A stretch of DNA of 64,000 nucleotides from Xiphias gladius (lineage: Eukaryota; Chordata; Actinopteri; Istiophoriformes; Xiphiidae). Position 1 is the first letter of the stretch, and each line of letters starts with the position of its first letter. This document shows positions 11,596 through 24,500 of this stretch, piece after piece. The DNA is taken from assembly GCF_016859285.1 (NCBI RefSeq), contig NC_053408.1, positions 9,199,213 through 9,263,212 on the forward strand, read 5' to 3'. The translations under genes were made by a program, and so were the position numbers. The notes under the pieces were generated by a model. It had not been told where the DNA came from. It saw nothing but the letters and a program-made list of their open reading frames with translations, and made no database searches.

Positions 11596-12674
11596 CCCAA
11601 CATAAAAATAAAACTTGTAATGAATCCCTGCAATCCATTAATGAGAACATAAAGGGTACACGCAAAACTAATGGCATGAAGGTGATAAGTAAGGCTAAAT
11701 CAAAAGCACAAATTATAATCTTGAGAGCATAAATTACTAAATAGTGTGCACAGATTCGCTTTCCATGAAACCTCCTGGTGTCTGTAAAAACACACAGACA
11801 GGCAAAAAATTATCTGCTTAGCAGCGAAAATCGCTATGGAAAATGAAATGAAACGCCAAAAATCCTGTGTTCAGGTTTTATGTTCAGTTGACCGACACAG
11901 TTGAGGTGACACTTCTCACTACCATCCCTTTGCACTAATTGACAGGAAACACTCCTACAGGTCGCTTGAGAGATTGTGGGTCTCTGGGAGCCAGAGGGAA
12001 TTTGAAGAAATTTCAGTTAATTTTGGCCAGAGCCTTAAAACGTGACCCTGAAAGACTGCAAAGATTAGAACTGCTTTGTAGAGACACCTGGCCTGCTGAT
12101 AAACCAGCGGTGGATAATGAGAGAAGATGCAAATGTACTAATATTTGCACTACTTCACAATGGTCTAGTCAGCCACTGGAATCATAGGTTGGTGTAGTAT
12201 GACTTATGATACAATGTACTATTATAAGAAAAGAATGATTTCTATGCATTTGGTTTATAAGTCATTATTAATAATAATCTTGATGACACACAGAGTCTCC
12301 TAAATGATAATTATGGGGTTTACATGACAGAAAGAACTATAGCAGATGGGCTTTGCCCTGCTCACCCCATGGGCAGAGAATCTCTGCACACTAAGTAGGC
12401 CAAATGGCAATCGGATGTCAGAGAGATGGTAGAGCGAAATCATATATTATATGCAGGTTGCACACACACTTGTGCCTGCATATATTTGACACAGAGGAAA
12501 TAAGAGGGTGGTCAAGGGGAGAGGGGGGCGTTAATCCTCCACCACTGCAGATCCCTTCCCTCTGAATTCCCATGATTCAATATCCTCATCCTCCCTCCCA
12601 CAGGTCAACCGAAAATGTTAGGCCAAGCTGATATGCATGAGTGGCTCAAAGAGATCAGAGAAAAAAATATATTG

Positions 12675-13790
12675 GTTAATTACCATGTCTGTGTGAATAA
12701 CAATGATCCTGGACACAAAGGTCTATCATTTAATTTCATTTAATTAACTCATTTTGCATTCATTTATTTGTTTGTTCATCCATCCCTGTCTGAACAGTCT
12801 CATTTCAGAAAAAGGATAGTTACCATGTTTATGTGAAGTATGGTCGCTATACACAGTTTACACATTTATAACTTAGTTCATTCATTTATTCATTCATTCA
12901 TTCATTCATTCATTTTTTTCTTTCTTGTTTTTGTCTCGACACTGACTCCTTCCATAGTAGTAGCTAGATACTCTGTCTGTGTGAATTCTTATGCCCAATC
13001 ATTTTTTATCATTTCATTCATTCGTTCATCTCCAAAGTGACTACTTTTCCTGTGGGAGCTATGATCCCGTGCTTATCATTTAATTTCCTTTAACCATTTA
13101 TTTTGCATTAATTTATTTTTTCAATCACTCACTAGCTCACTCATTCACTCACTTATTAATCTCAGGGTGGTGCTGTTCCCTGGAGATCAATTTAAGTGTC
13201 ATCTTAATAGCTACAGTAGTTTCCATGTGTAAATTCTGATCCCTTGCAACTGTAATGGTTTAAAATTCTGTTTCATTCATTCATTCACTTGTTATTTCAT
13301 TCATCAGTACCACTTCCTTTTCATTGGTAGCGGCCATGTCCATGTGAGTAACTACTCCTGATATTACTGTATATTTTCATTTAATTTCAATAATTTATTC
13401 ATTTATTCATTTCTGAAATGACTTCCCTTCCGTTCAGTTCTTGTACACAATAATTGTTTATCATGTCTTTAATTCATTCATTCATTCATTCATCTATTGA
13501 TACCAAATCCTTTCCATGTTGCTTCCAAGTTTGTAAATACTGTGTCAATGAGAATTATAATTTCTAGCAACAGTAATGGTTTGATTTCATTAATTAATTA
13601 GCTTATTCATTCATTCATTCATTCATTCAACTTGTTTTCATGATAATTTCTAGATACCATGTTTGCGTGGGTAACGATTCCGGAAACTATGGTTTATGTT
13701 TTCATTTAAATTCAATAACTGATTGAGTAATTGATATTGATTTGTTCACCCATCTCTTAACTGACTTCCTTTTCTGGGATTTTGAGTCTC
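12675..13790. repeat. Degenerate tandem array, roughly 110-145 bp units with CATT runs
   Basis: About nine diverged copies of one unit can be read by eye, starting near 12680, 12820, 12960, 13060, 13215, 13330, 13440, 13545 and 13660. Each contains, in order, wording like TACCATGTTTGTGTGAATAA, GATCCTGGCAACTATGG, TTTAATTTCATTTAATTAA, a run of CATT repeats, and TGACTTCCTTTTC. The CATT tract length differs between copies. No coding potential. Confidence 0.7.
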
Positions 13791-14879
13791 TCTTCTACCT
13801 GACTTGAATATCTTTGGAATGTGGGGGAAAAAAAACGTATCTACTTTCACCTGCACCCTCTCATTCTGGAAGAGCTCCACCTTTCTCGCCTAGTTTGATA
13901 TTAGTTACATTAGTGAGATCTCTGCGTTGTGTGTTGGGGGGGTTTGTATATTTTTGTGTGTGTGAAGGCAGGTTACTGTCATATCTGTAAAATATTTGGT
14001 AGAGGGCCCAGGGCCTCTCTCTACTCTCAATGCTGCCTTGCAGAAGTGTTGCTGATAGAGCACCAGGAAACAGCTGCCTCTTATCGCCTGGAGCCGACAG
14101 GTGTCTTTGTGAGAAGGACTCATGACGTGAATGCTGAACTTCACCTGCTGACCAGGCCAGCTGACCTCAAACTGTGGTCATGCCACCGGGGACGAGGCAT
14201 GGCAAGGACTTACACAATTCAGCCGCAATATTAAAACCGGTAACAGTTTTTAAAGTTCTGGCTGGTTGTTGTATTTGCGAATAGCTAGGAAGTGTCTATG
14301 ACTTCTGAAGCCACTAGCGTTCACAATGTGAACATGCTAATTATTCCCAAAATGGGCCATCATTACAATTTGTGTGATGAAGTGTATATTGAGTGTGAAA
14401 TTCTGGCTTTGTGTCAGGACACCAAATGGCGCCAAAAGTAAAGTGCATTTTACAAAATGTCAAAAAAATGCATTTCATGGCTTGATGATACACCAATTTT
14501 TGCAAATTCAGTTTTCTTCCTTGTATAATACAAAATCCATTCTGTGGCATGAAAGATAAACCTTAGAGTCTCAATGTGCATCTTGTGACACATAACATAT
14601 TACCTGCCAGACAAATCCATTTTATGCCCAAGAAAGCTTTTTTTTAAGTTGGACTATGTCGCACATACACGTTACACAACAATCAATTAAATGACAGGAA
14701 TAAACAGTTCTAAAGACACATGTGATAAATGGGGTAAATAATTAAAGGTAATGACTAATTATAAGTGATCAAGACATATTCGGAGCCCTGATGTTCCTTT
14801 CGTGTTCATGGCATCAACAGTTCTCTCGCTCTATTGTCACATAATGTTACAATATGTTCTATGTCAAGAGATTGATATA

Positions 14880-14995
14880 GAACCCATCCATCCATCCATT
14901 AGGTATACTGCTTACCCTTTTGAGGGTCACGGGGGGGCTGGAGCTTATCCCAGCTGGACAGGTCGCCAGTCTATCACAGGGCCGACATTACATAG
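14880..14995 (+). mobile_element. Fragment of a common fish retroposon 3' region
   Basis: After CCATCCATCCATTA, the words GCTTACCCTTTTGAGGGTCA, GGAGCTTATCCCAGCTGGAC and GGTCGCCAGTCTATCACAGG match a very common teleost LINE-type 3' sequence. The copy is short and internally deleted. I did not assign the clade. Confidence 0.6.
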
Positions 14996-15379
14996 AAGCC
15001 TATATTAAATAAATGAAACTCAAAGTAACAACAAGAAAAAACCGAAGCAAATACAGAATAACATCAATAACAGTAATGATGAAATACACTCCCTTCCCAG
15101 TCTTCCTTCTGAAGTAGTAATCATGGTGTTTGTATTTGGGGAAAGCTTTTTAGATTTTTATGCCATTTACTATGAAATGTCGGAGAAAACTCCGGTGCAA
15201 AGTGTGGAAAGAAATGCATCTTGTACCCTCTCTGAGATCTGTCTGTTGACCCCTTTGCGCTGACACAATGCGTTCACTCTGTCTGGATCTCATCAAGGTT
15301 TTTCTGAGGATAGGCTCTGTCACAATAGGGAGCTATAGAAAAAGAATGTCTACAAAATTTTCTGACAGTCCATATGGTT

Positions 15380-15525
15380 AACCTGCTGTTCAAGTCATTA
15401 ACATTCATCCTCTGGGTGTCGTGAATGTCATGAATGAATTTCAGGGTAATCCATCAAATAGTTTTGCAGATATTTTAGTCTGGACCCAAGTGGTGGACTG
15501 GCCAACACTGCAATCACTGGAGCTT
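15380..15525. repeat. Fish interspersed repeat fragment (shared with 50.6-51.1 kb)
   Basis: TTCATCCTCTGGGTGTCGTG, AATCCATCAAATAGTT and ATATTTTAGTCTGGACC also occur, diverged, in the 50600-51100 block. It is a dispersed non-coding repeat; the family was not named. Confidence 0.5.
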
Positions 15526-18500
15526 AAATATCCACAACTTTATTGGTAGATTTCTGCATTTAAGATCCCAACTGGATGTTCCCCTATTTACATAATTTTG
15601 TTGTTTAAATGCTCGCCAAACCTTACTACCACACAGCTCATGCAGTTAAATAAGTGATTTGACAATTTATACCTTGGTCTGAATTGGATAACGAATTCAT
15701 TTTGATCCCAGCAAGGCCTTCAATATACTGTTCTAATTTATGGGTGTGTTTTTATTACCTATATTCAAAAAGTGAGGGGCTGAGACTACAGCCCTGCTTT
15801 TGCTCCATGTCATTGTAAAAATCTAGTTATTTTCCATTCAAGTTGTACCACACATTCATTATAAATTTTATGACCAAAACCCCTTTATGTTCATTTATAT
15901 TTATTATTAATGTAAATGAAACCGACTTGACATGAGTTGATTAATCTGCAGTAGAGTTTGCCCATTTTAAACACAATCCTCTGTCTTTTTTACTTCTCTA
16001 CTATGCATATAGGTGATACTGCTTCTGTTCCACCTTTCATGAAAATAACCCCTAATGGCAATCATGATAATCAGTTTTTAAATGGCCCCCTGCCATTTCT
16101 TCAAGCTGTTTTTTAACCTTTTGGCTTAATAGCTGTCAGAACAACACGCTTTTTTTCCTCATTCAAGGCCTCAAGGTTTTTCCTTTTGCACTAATTATGT
16201 AATGGAAAAATCTAGTGGGTTGTGATTATCGTTGGCTATTTTTACAAGCTCCTGTTGTGTTTGCTGGGTTCTTAAGTATCAGTGCTATTGTTTAGAGATG
16301 TTCAAACAGCGCTTTGAAGTAATTGATTCATATCTCTCTATGTTGAATCTTTAGCTGCTCTGAACATGTTTTGTTTAGTGAGTCTGAGTGAGAAGGGTTT
16401 GGAGTATATGGAGAACTCAGTCAAAGGCAGATGACTCTGCTAAACATCTCAAACCAGGTGGATGAGACTTGAGTTGTTGGGAGGTTGTTTCATGTAAAGT
16501 GACTGAAAACAAAGGCTGCTTGGAGAAAGTACGGACGGCTGCTGATTCTGGGGACAGACAGGGTGGACATCTACAGTAAGTGAAACCACAAAGTAAATAT
16601 CAATCAACCTGTACATGTAATCCAATATGTTAAAGATTTTCTTTTTCTTTTCAGTTTGCAGTTTTGAGTGAATGAGTTGGAGAGTGAGTCACCGGCAGCT
16701 GTGATAGTTGCAGGTTTAAATCCTACACATTATATATCATACTGTTTATCTTGCTTTGATATTATTTCCGCACAAGTTTCAGATTTAAACACAAAAATGT
16801 TATTCTGCGTTGGTCGGTTGTTAATTCTAAACGTCAATATGTGTATGTATCCATGCCAGCCTCAAGGATATTGAAGATCCTTTCCTGCATGCATGAAGAA
16901 TCCTGCAGAAGAGTCTTTCATTTGCACTTCATGTTATCATGTCCACATATATCATGTTGTGCTAAAAGACTGAGGAAAAGATAAAGATAAAAGGTAGCAT
17001 CCTCACCAGCTGATGATCCATGTAGAAGACACAGTAATAAAGAAACAACATTTTTCTCAAATTGCATGTACAGCTGCGTAGTTAGGGCTGGCATTATAAG
17101 TCACGTAAGATCAGATATATTTTATTCTAAAATAGTCCTGCTTGGCTGCATAGCTTACATATTTTGACAAGCAAGACATGGGTATGCTTCACTGTTGACT
17201 GTAATAGAATCTTGGAATACATTTGACTAGGGATCACGGAGCGTAAACTTTCCAAATACAATAAAGAGCAGGACAGAGCTGCTAACGTTAGCCTAAACTC
17301 TGATGTAGAAGCATCCACGGCCATTCCCAAACAGTGGGGAAACACCTCAGATCATCATCCCTCCTGAGTTTCTCCTACGTTTCTCCCTGGATGTTACAAT
17401 GTGAAGGCACAGTAACTTCCTTGAAATGATTCAGAGTGGTTGTGGGTTGGTCTTATTTAGTCCAAGAATCCAAAAAAATAATAAAGTCTGGACTATTTAT
17501 ATAATGTACAAAGGCTGCATGTGTTCTCTTCAACACAGAGGCTGAGAGGAACCTGCGTATTCCAGCTATTATATGTGAACATTTAAGCTTGTCTTCAGAG
17601 ATGCTCTATCTCCAAACCACTGCTACAAATGGTAATGCCACAAATTCTAACACCACTTTTGCAAATACAAGGAAAGGTTTACTTTTAATGTAAGTTGTTG
17701 ATTTTTTTTCACTTTACATGTTGTAATTTAAGTAGAGCTGCAATGATTAATTGATTAGTCCTTAGACAGAAAAATTAATCAGCAACTATTTTAGAGAATT
17801 ACTGGCTCATTAATTGAAAATGAAAATATAGATTTTAGGAGCCCGTGAATTTAACAAATCAGTGGAGTTTTAAGTAAAAGGAAAGAACAAAAAGGATAAA
17901 TAATAGAAGAGAAAAAAAGTGAGAATTGGAAGCAAATGAGCATATAACTTAATAAATTAATGACCTCTAATTATGTCATCTGTAAGATTTTTGCCTTTAA
18001 ATGCCATTATAACTGGGCTGCGCGCCAGCTCTGTCGGCTGATCCGTTTGAGGGGGAAAACGGTTGTGTCGCGGCCTTGCGTCTTGTATCCCTCAGGTACA
18101 GACAGGGTGTTGTATTTTCAGTTTTTATGTCTCTCAGCTCAGGCCCGTGTCCTTGAGGAGTTCAGTAAAGACTCATTTCCTCCTGGTTTAATGTGCGTGT
18201 GGTTACAGAAATGGCCGTGATGGACATTTTATCTCTCCACATTCTTGGTTTGGTCTCCACGGAAACGAACCGTTGGCATCAACAGAGTTCCTACCAGCGA
18301 CTTACTCCTCCTCCTCAATTGAGCCAGGATTACGAGAGTTTGTATTTAGTGGATTCATGCCCAGTAGGGCTTCACCCTTCTTGGTTTCACTAGTATTATT
18401 TTGTCTTTTTGTTATTATTCCTAAAGTTGTGCAGGCATTATGCATTCATATGTTGTGGTAATTCTCACTACACGTTTTAATCAGCCTTTCTGCATGGCCA

Positions 18501-18774
18501 GATCCTACAATTCTTATGCTCACACTGTGCGGATCAATGCCGGGTTTGAAATCAGTCCCTTCACTTATTCACTGCTCCCAATATAATGGACACTCAACAG
18601 TTTAATCAATAATGAGCAGTAGCCAAAATTGAGATTTCGGACACTTACGAATCATCATCATTTTGTGTCATAACTGAGCGCTTGAATGTGAAATGACAAC
18701 TGATCTGTCAGTCTTTAAAACCGGGCTTGATGTTTTCAAGGGCCTGCCTGGCCCAAGTTTATACTTCCTTTGCA

Positions 18775-19120
18775 CAAAAATGCTAACTTAAAGAAAAAGA
18801 CTGGTGATATTGTTTATTTTTCTTAATGTCAACAAATCCCATGAAAAGACCAAAACAAAAACCTAATTGAAAAAAAAATATTTCCTGTTCACCTTAAGCC
18901 TGATATATTCTTCCGTGTCTCCACTGTTGTCCAGAAACTATTAAACACACATCACTGAGTCCCACTGTTGCACAGACGTGTTGCTTCATTACAATGAACA
19001 TGTCCTGTTGTAGTAAATACTCATTAGCAAAAAGAAAAAATGTATAAATGTGCAGCTGAAAATTGCTCCTAACAACTTATCACCATTTTCTCCTGTAATA
19101 TTTGCTAAGAACTACAGTGC
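18775..19120. repeat. Interspersed repeat, paralogous to sequence near 60.18-60.50 kb
   Basis: Shared words include TCAACAAATCCCATGAAAAG-type, TGTCCAGAAACTATTAAA, TTGCACAGACGTGTTGC-type and CATTACAATGAACATG, in the same order as at 60175-60505 inside a polr3a intron. It is a dispersed fish repeat of unknown family. Confidence 0.55.
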
Positions 19121-19660
19121 CGAGCTGTGAACTGTTTTAAAGGACCTGATGCCCCATTTTCTCAATCAGCTTCTTATGATATGTAAGTGATGGGTCACTA
19201 CATGAACACACAATTTCCGCCAAAGTTAGAAAAGTTCAGGTGTTTTCACATGAGAGCTTTTTGTATTTGTGATTTTGTCTCACTGTCTTGACGTGGGCAG
19301 GGCTCTGTTGAAAAAAAGCAGATGTCATGTATTGTCATGCTGTCCTATTACTGTCAATTGAATTTAAACAAACCACACCCACACAGTCCCTACGATGCAG
19401 ATTAGCTGAGTTGACTTTTGACTCTTTTAAAATGATATCAAAAAAGAAAGACTTTAGATTTATACGTCTTCAATATGAACGAATGGGCTTGGGACTTAGT
19501 GCCACGGACAGGGTGTGTGTGTGTGGGGGGGGGCATTCCCAGCATCAGTAATGCTGGGAATGTCAAGAATGTTTTGACCTCTGTTTTCGAATTCTAAAGC
19601 ACTATGTCTCCATAAGGTTTTGATGGCCACGCTGCCTGGTTGCTATGGCTGACCCTCCAT

Positions 19661-20424
19661 TAGGTCCTGGTTGAAATTATTTGCACCTCTTGATTTTAAG
19701 GACAGACTTTACAATATCATCAGGAATAAATGCAAATGCACAATTTTTTATGATCAAAATACTAAGTAAGTAAAATGTCCGAGGTTAATGAACAGAATAA
19801 AAAAACAAAAACAAAACTTGCATAATAGTGAAATATTACAAACACAAAATGTGACCCAGACACAATTATTGGAACCCTTCACTAGTATTTGGTTGCAGAA
19901 CCTTTGGCAACAACGACGGCCTCTAAACGTTTCTTGGAGCCATCTGGAAGCTTCTTGCTCCTGTCAAGATCTTTCAAGGTCTTTGGCAATTGCCTAGTAG
20001 CCTTTGGAATTGTTGTGTGTCTTGATAAAAGCATTTCTGATGCTCTCGTCTTTGTCATTGTGAAAAAGAAATTGGAAACAATCAGCCCCTTTTTCTGCAT
20101 AACTCCATCATTCAATGGTTAATTCAGATCATTTGAACACTGAAGATTAAGCCCAAGCGAGTCTTATTTGTTTTTATTTTGTTTGAAAACTGATTAAAAT
20201 TCATCAAAAGGTGCCAATAATAGTGTCAAGTGTACATTTTATTTCTGTATTTTTTTTTTAAATTTCACTTTATGAAAACTTTTTTTGTTGTTATTCAGTA
20301 ACTTTGGACATTTTATTAAATTATTCTGATGAATCAAAATTGTTTAATTTGCATTTATTTCTGAAGGTATTCTAAATTCTGTACATAAAATTCAGGGTTG
20401 CCAATAATTTCGACCAGGACTGTA
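19661..20424. mobile_element. Non-autonomous Tc1/mariner-like element with terminal inverted repeats
   Basis: The left end reads TAGGTCCTGGTTGAAATTAT and the right end, reverse-complemented, reads TACAGTCCTGGTCGAAATTA. About 20 of the first 25 bases match, and both ends terminate in TA, as expected for Tc1/mariner insertion. The element is about 764 bp and carries no transposase reading frame (both overlapping ORFs at 19882-20122 are short and unrecognised), so it must have been moved by another copy. Confidence 0.65.
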
Positions 20425-21515
20425 GCTCCACCTCAGCTAACTACAACAGTAGAAAGCTGCTTACACATTAATACATCAGTAATAATAATCCAAGTATATA
20501 GTATATAATAATGCTTTAAAACACTGATAGGAGCTCCCGCAATCATTAGTACTTTGGATTTGGATACCTTAAGTACATTCTGCTTCCGATTCTGCTGCTT
20601 TGACCTATATAGAATTTTGAATGCAGGACGTAACTTGTAATGGAGTACTTTGTCATTGTGGTATTGCTACTTTTACTTAAGTAACATATCTCAATACTAC
20701 TTCTCCCGCTGCAGTAGCTACCGTACTTGTCATTAAATATGTGAAAAAGAAAATATCTGGCTCTCCAGCTTACTAGCCATCACAGGCTTCACTTCTCTCC
20801 GCTTGTTTGCTCTGCCGTGCATCGCTTTGCTTTCACAATTGACTTTTTAAACATTCCAGCAGCCCCAAACTGACTGACACCATCTTCAAAATCTTGTTTT
20901 CTCAAGTCAGTTGCATCACAACATCCATTTTTTTTTCTCTGTGGCATTTACATTGTTATAAAGAGAGCACCCATGCACTTGGATGACAGTTTGAGTCAAA
21001 AGCCTGTAAATCTGGAAACAAGGCACAGGGCGATATGTTAAAAAAAGAGACACTTGCATCAAACATTGGTGAGAGAGAATAGTATGACTTTGCCCTCGAT
21101 TTTATTAAGTTTTTTTTGTTTAGGTGCACAGAAAAAAAAATCCTAATATCCAATTTAAAGTTATTTAAGTTTTATTTCTCCTCAGAAAGAGATTACACTA
21201 GTTAAACTGGTCATGCTGCTGTTCTCAGTTTCAAAACATGATCCTTCAGCTGATGTACAGTTAGCTAACGTCATCCACAGTATCATGTAACACTATCAAA
21301 CTTACAGTATATTGTATTAATGAATTGCAAATTAAAACTAGTCTTGTGAACTCCTCATTAAATTGGCTTGTGTTTCTGAGAATCATCTACACAGCAAACA
21401 TGCTGACGAAAACCTGAGATATATGTATATCGTGGGAGCAATGCACGAGGGAACCAATAACTTCTCATAATAAGGAAATCAGTACACTTATCACCATGAT
21501 GAAAATCTGGAAACT

Positions 21516-24500
21516 CTAGATACTTTCTGTGTGCTTAAGTGGATGATCTTGAAGATGATTCTGAGCTCCTGCGTGGACTTCAAGGACCTCTGCATCTCCT
21601 ATCCTCTCTGCAAAACAACACTCAAGTCAGTCTGATACAAAGACAGTAATTTTACATTTGCTACAGGTCTAGCTGTTCTATTCAGAAATAAGGTGAAAAT
21701 AAAAACTAATTCTGTAACATACTCTATTGTATACTCTGGTTCCTTCTTGTACGTTGTTATGAAAGTTGCTATTTTTGCCAGCCACCTGCTTGACGTACAT
21801 AAAGATAATTTGCAGAATAATAATCCCTTTCATACCCTATAGCTTTCCATATCAGAGGTAACATTTCTTCTTTGTAAAGTACACTTTTATCCAAGAATAT
21901 ACAATACAGAAAACTACTGTACAACGAGAGACTCTGTCACATCAATGCTTTGATTGCAGAGTCATTATTGTGAAATGCACATCAGAAATAAAAAATAAAA
22001 TTCCTTGCATAGCTGAATTTATATGCCGATACTAGACCACAGAAAACACCCAAGTGTTTTTTTTTTAAATAATTTTTTCCTTTAATTATCTGCTTTAAAT
22101 TGCAAATTAATCCACAGCCTTTCTGAAAAAGAACAATTCAAAGACACCCAATTCACTAAGGAAAAACCAAGATGAAAGGATTTTAATGAATTTAAGGAAC
22201 TCCTCTTGTGCCATCGAAAAGTTTCCAAATGAAAAGAGTCTTGGTTAATATAGACTGTATGATGGTAGAGAGAGAGCTGTTGCTTAAGGACATAACGTAC
22301 ATAATCTCCGACGATGATTTTGCTAAAGTGAAATGTCAAGGCTATAGGAGAACACCTTTATTAAAAAATACTTCAGCAGGCAAGAGAAAAACGGAAGAAA
22401 AAATGTACTGGTACAATAAATAGCAAACTTAAACACAGAGAATGGAAAAAGTAGTACACCATTTAGTTACCTGGTTTGTCCTCGCTCAAAGCTCGGTTAA
22501 CTCTGTGTGAGCTACGGAGGTAAATACAAACGTTAAACACATGAAACTTGAAATGAAATTTCTGAACAGAAGGAGGAGATGAAAATTTGAAAGCTCACCC
22601 TGACCACTTTTTCTGTGGTTTTCTCCACGGCTGGTCAAATGATGGACCATATACCGGTGGAGATGGACCAGGATGAAAAGCCTGGAGCGGCTGGAAGTTC
22701 TGCTGATGATGGCCCGAGAGCTCGACACCATCCAGAGCTTGCTTGATCATCGCCATCACCAGGTCTTTCTCTGAGGGTACACCACATCACATAACACCAG
22801 GAGAAGAGTTCAGTGCTTCCTACCATCAGCAGTGCTGAGTTCCACCACAGCAATTATGTGCTTTCAGTGGTTACCTTGGACAACTGTATTAACTGATGTA
22901 ATTAAAAAGCAATTTATGAAGTAATTAAAATGGGAACTCCAAATATTAAAGCAGCAGATGAATGACTTGTGTCATGAAATATGATAGGAAGACACAAGAG
23001 CAAAATTAAAATTAAAAACCATTTTTTAAAGTATTAAAAAACCTCATTTGAAGATTGCATTAATTAATTCGTCACTTAAAAAGTGAGAAATTAAATAGAA
23101 TTAATAATTGGCACAGATAATGATCAATTTTCTAAGCTGTAGCAACAGGATTTAAATGTAAATGTAAATTTAGTTAACTACTTTATACTTATACATGTTT
23201 TCAAAGGCTTAATTAATTACTTGATAGTAATTAACCCATAAAAAAGTTTATAGTTCCTCTAGTGGCACGTTCCAGACTACACAGAGCACAGATACAACCA
23301 ATAAACAGTGACAGGGGGGGGGGGGGTATCTCGGCCTCTGTTGCTTCAATTTTGACATTTCTTTTGGGTCCCCGAAACTTTACAGAAGAGATTACTAAAC
23401 TGCTGGAGTACCTCATTAATGCAAACTTTGAGATATTCTATTCTATTCTATGGAAAGATGAACTGATTTAAGAAATGCATTACATTTCTTAAAATACTTA
23501 TTTTTATTATAATTTGCATTATATTTCATATCTTAATATTTATTTATTCTTTTTATGTAAAATTAATTGTGTTGTTTGAAACGATTAGCAACCACTGTAT
23601 CATCATAGAAGCTGCCAGTCTTCTGCCGACCATCAAAATACTTTTTTTGCGTTTAAGTAATTACAAGAATAATGCCCTGATGTCTCAAAATTAGTGTTGT
23701 TAACAAGTTAGCACGTAGCACTTAGTTATATAATAGTTTTCAGCATTTTTGAAGAGAGAGAGGTTATGTGAACTACCCTATCTATGTGGAATTAATCATT
23801 TTACCTCTTTGGCCTGCAAGCAGAAGCCACTGTTGGACTGTGGACAAGGAATCTGTCTGCAGGATCTGACAAAGTATTTCCAACACCTGACAAGAAAGCA
23901 GTAGGCCATCACAACGTTAGCTTGCAAATCAAATACATTTATATTCATGTTATTAGTGAATTTGTCAAGACGTCTGGTTACAGAGCTGAGCTCGGAGGTA
24001 TTTTCCAACAACAAAGCAAATGAAGTGTACCCTTTGGCAAAGGGCTGTGTGCTCTGGAGAATTTCTATGACAATGGAAATCTCCTTTTGATCTTCTGCTA
24101 AACTTTCTTCTCTGGAATGAAATATTACATGGCTGTGCCTCATTTCAGCCCCAAACTACCCAAAGTGACACTTTTTTTTTTTTTTTTTCCAAACTGCGAA
24201 GAGCTCAAGACCAGTGGAGAGGTATTTTACCATGAGTTCTTGATCATGGAAGGGCTGAGGATAAATCAGGCGCTGGGAATGGGATCTGCGCTGGTAAGAC
24301 TTGACAGATGGAGGGATGATTCTTCCGGTTTCAGCTGAATATTGGGTCTTCCGACGGACAAATTCTTCCTCTGGATGGTCCTGGAATACATTGACAAAGT
24401 CATGGTCTTCAGTACAGACACTATAGAAAGAATAACCTTCTCTTAAAAAAAAAAAAAATAAAATTAGGAACTGAGGAACCATACAGCATAAATTAACAAA

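Larger units (their letters stand above)
10625..21515. other. Gene-poor interval between star2 and tbata
   Basis: I found no gene in these 10.9 kb. It holds LINE fragments (10980-11320, 11460-11595, about 14880-14990), a degenerate tandem array (12675-13790), interspersed repeats (15380-15525, 18775-19120) and an inverted-repeat DNA element (19661-20424). The ORFs at 11939-12187, 13929-14234 and 17960-18220 lack a recognisable domain or splice context and are not called. The star2 and tbata promoters should lie near 10.7 and 27.7 kb, but no clear core element was seen. Confidence 0.55.

Noticed and set aside
11939-12187. Plus-strand ORF containing LKKFQLILARALKRDPERLQ
   Set aside because: The composition looks protein-like, but I recognise no family, no splice partners and no relation to neighbours. 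Possibly an old retroelement or chance; too weak to call.
12840-13650. CRISPR-like array from regularly spaced repeats
   Set aside because: The repeats are degenerate CATT/minisatellite units of uneven spacing in a eukaryotic genome, without cas genes.
13929-14234. Plus-strand ORF of 101 aa
   Set aside because: No domain or start context; overlapped by an ORF on the other strand; intergenic.
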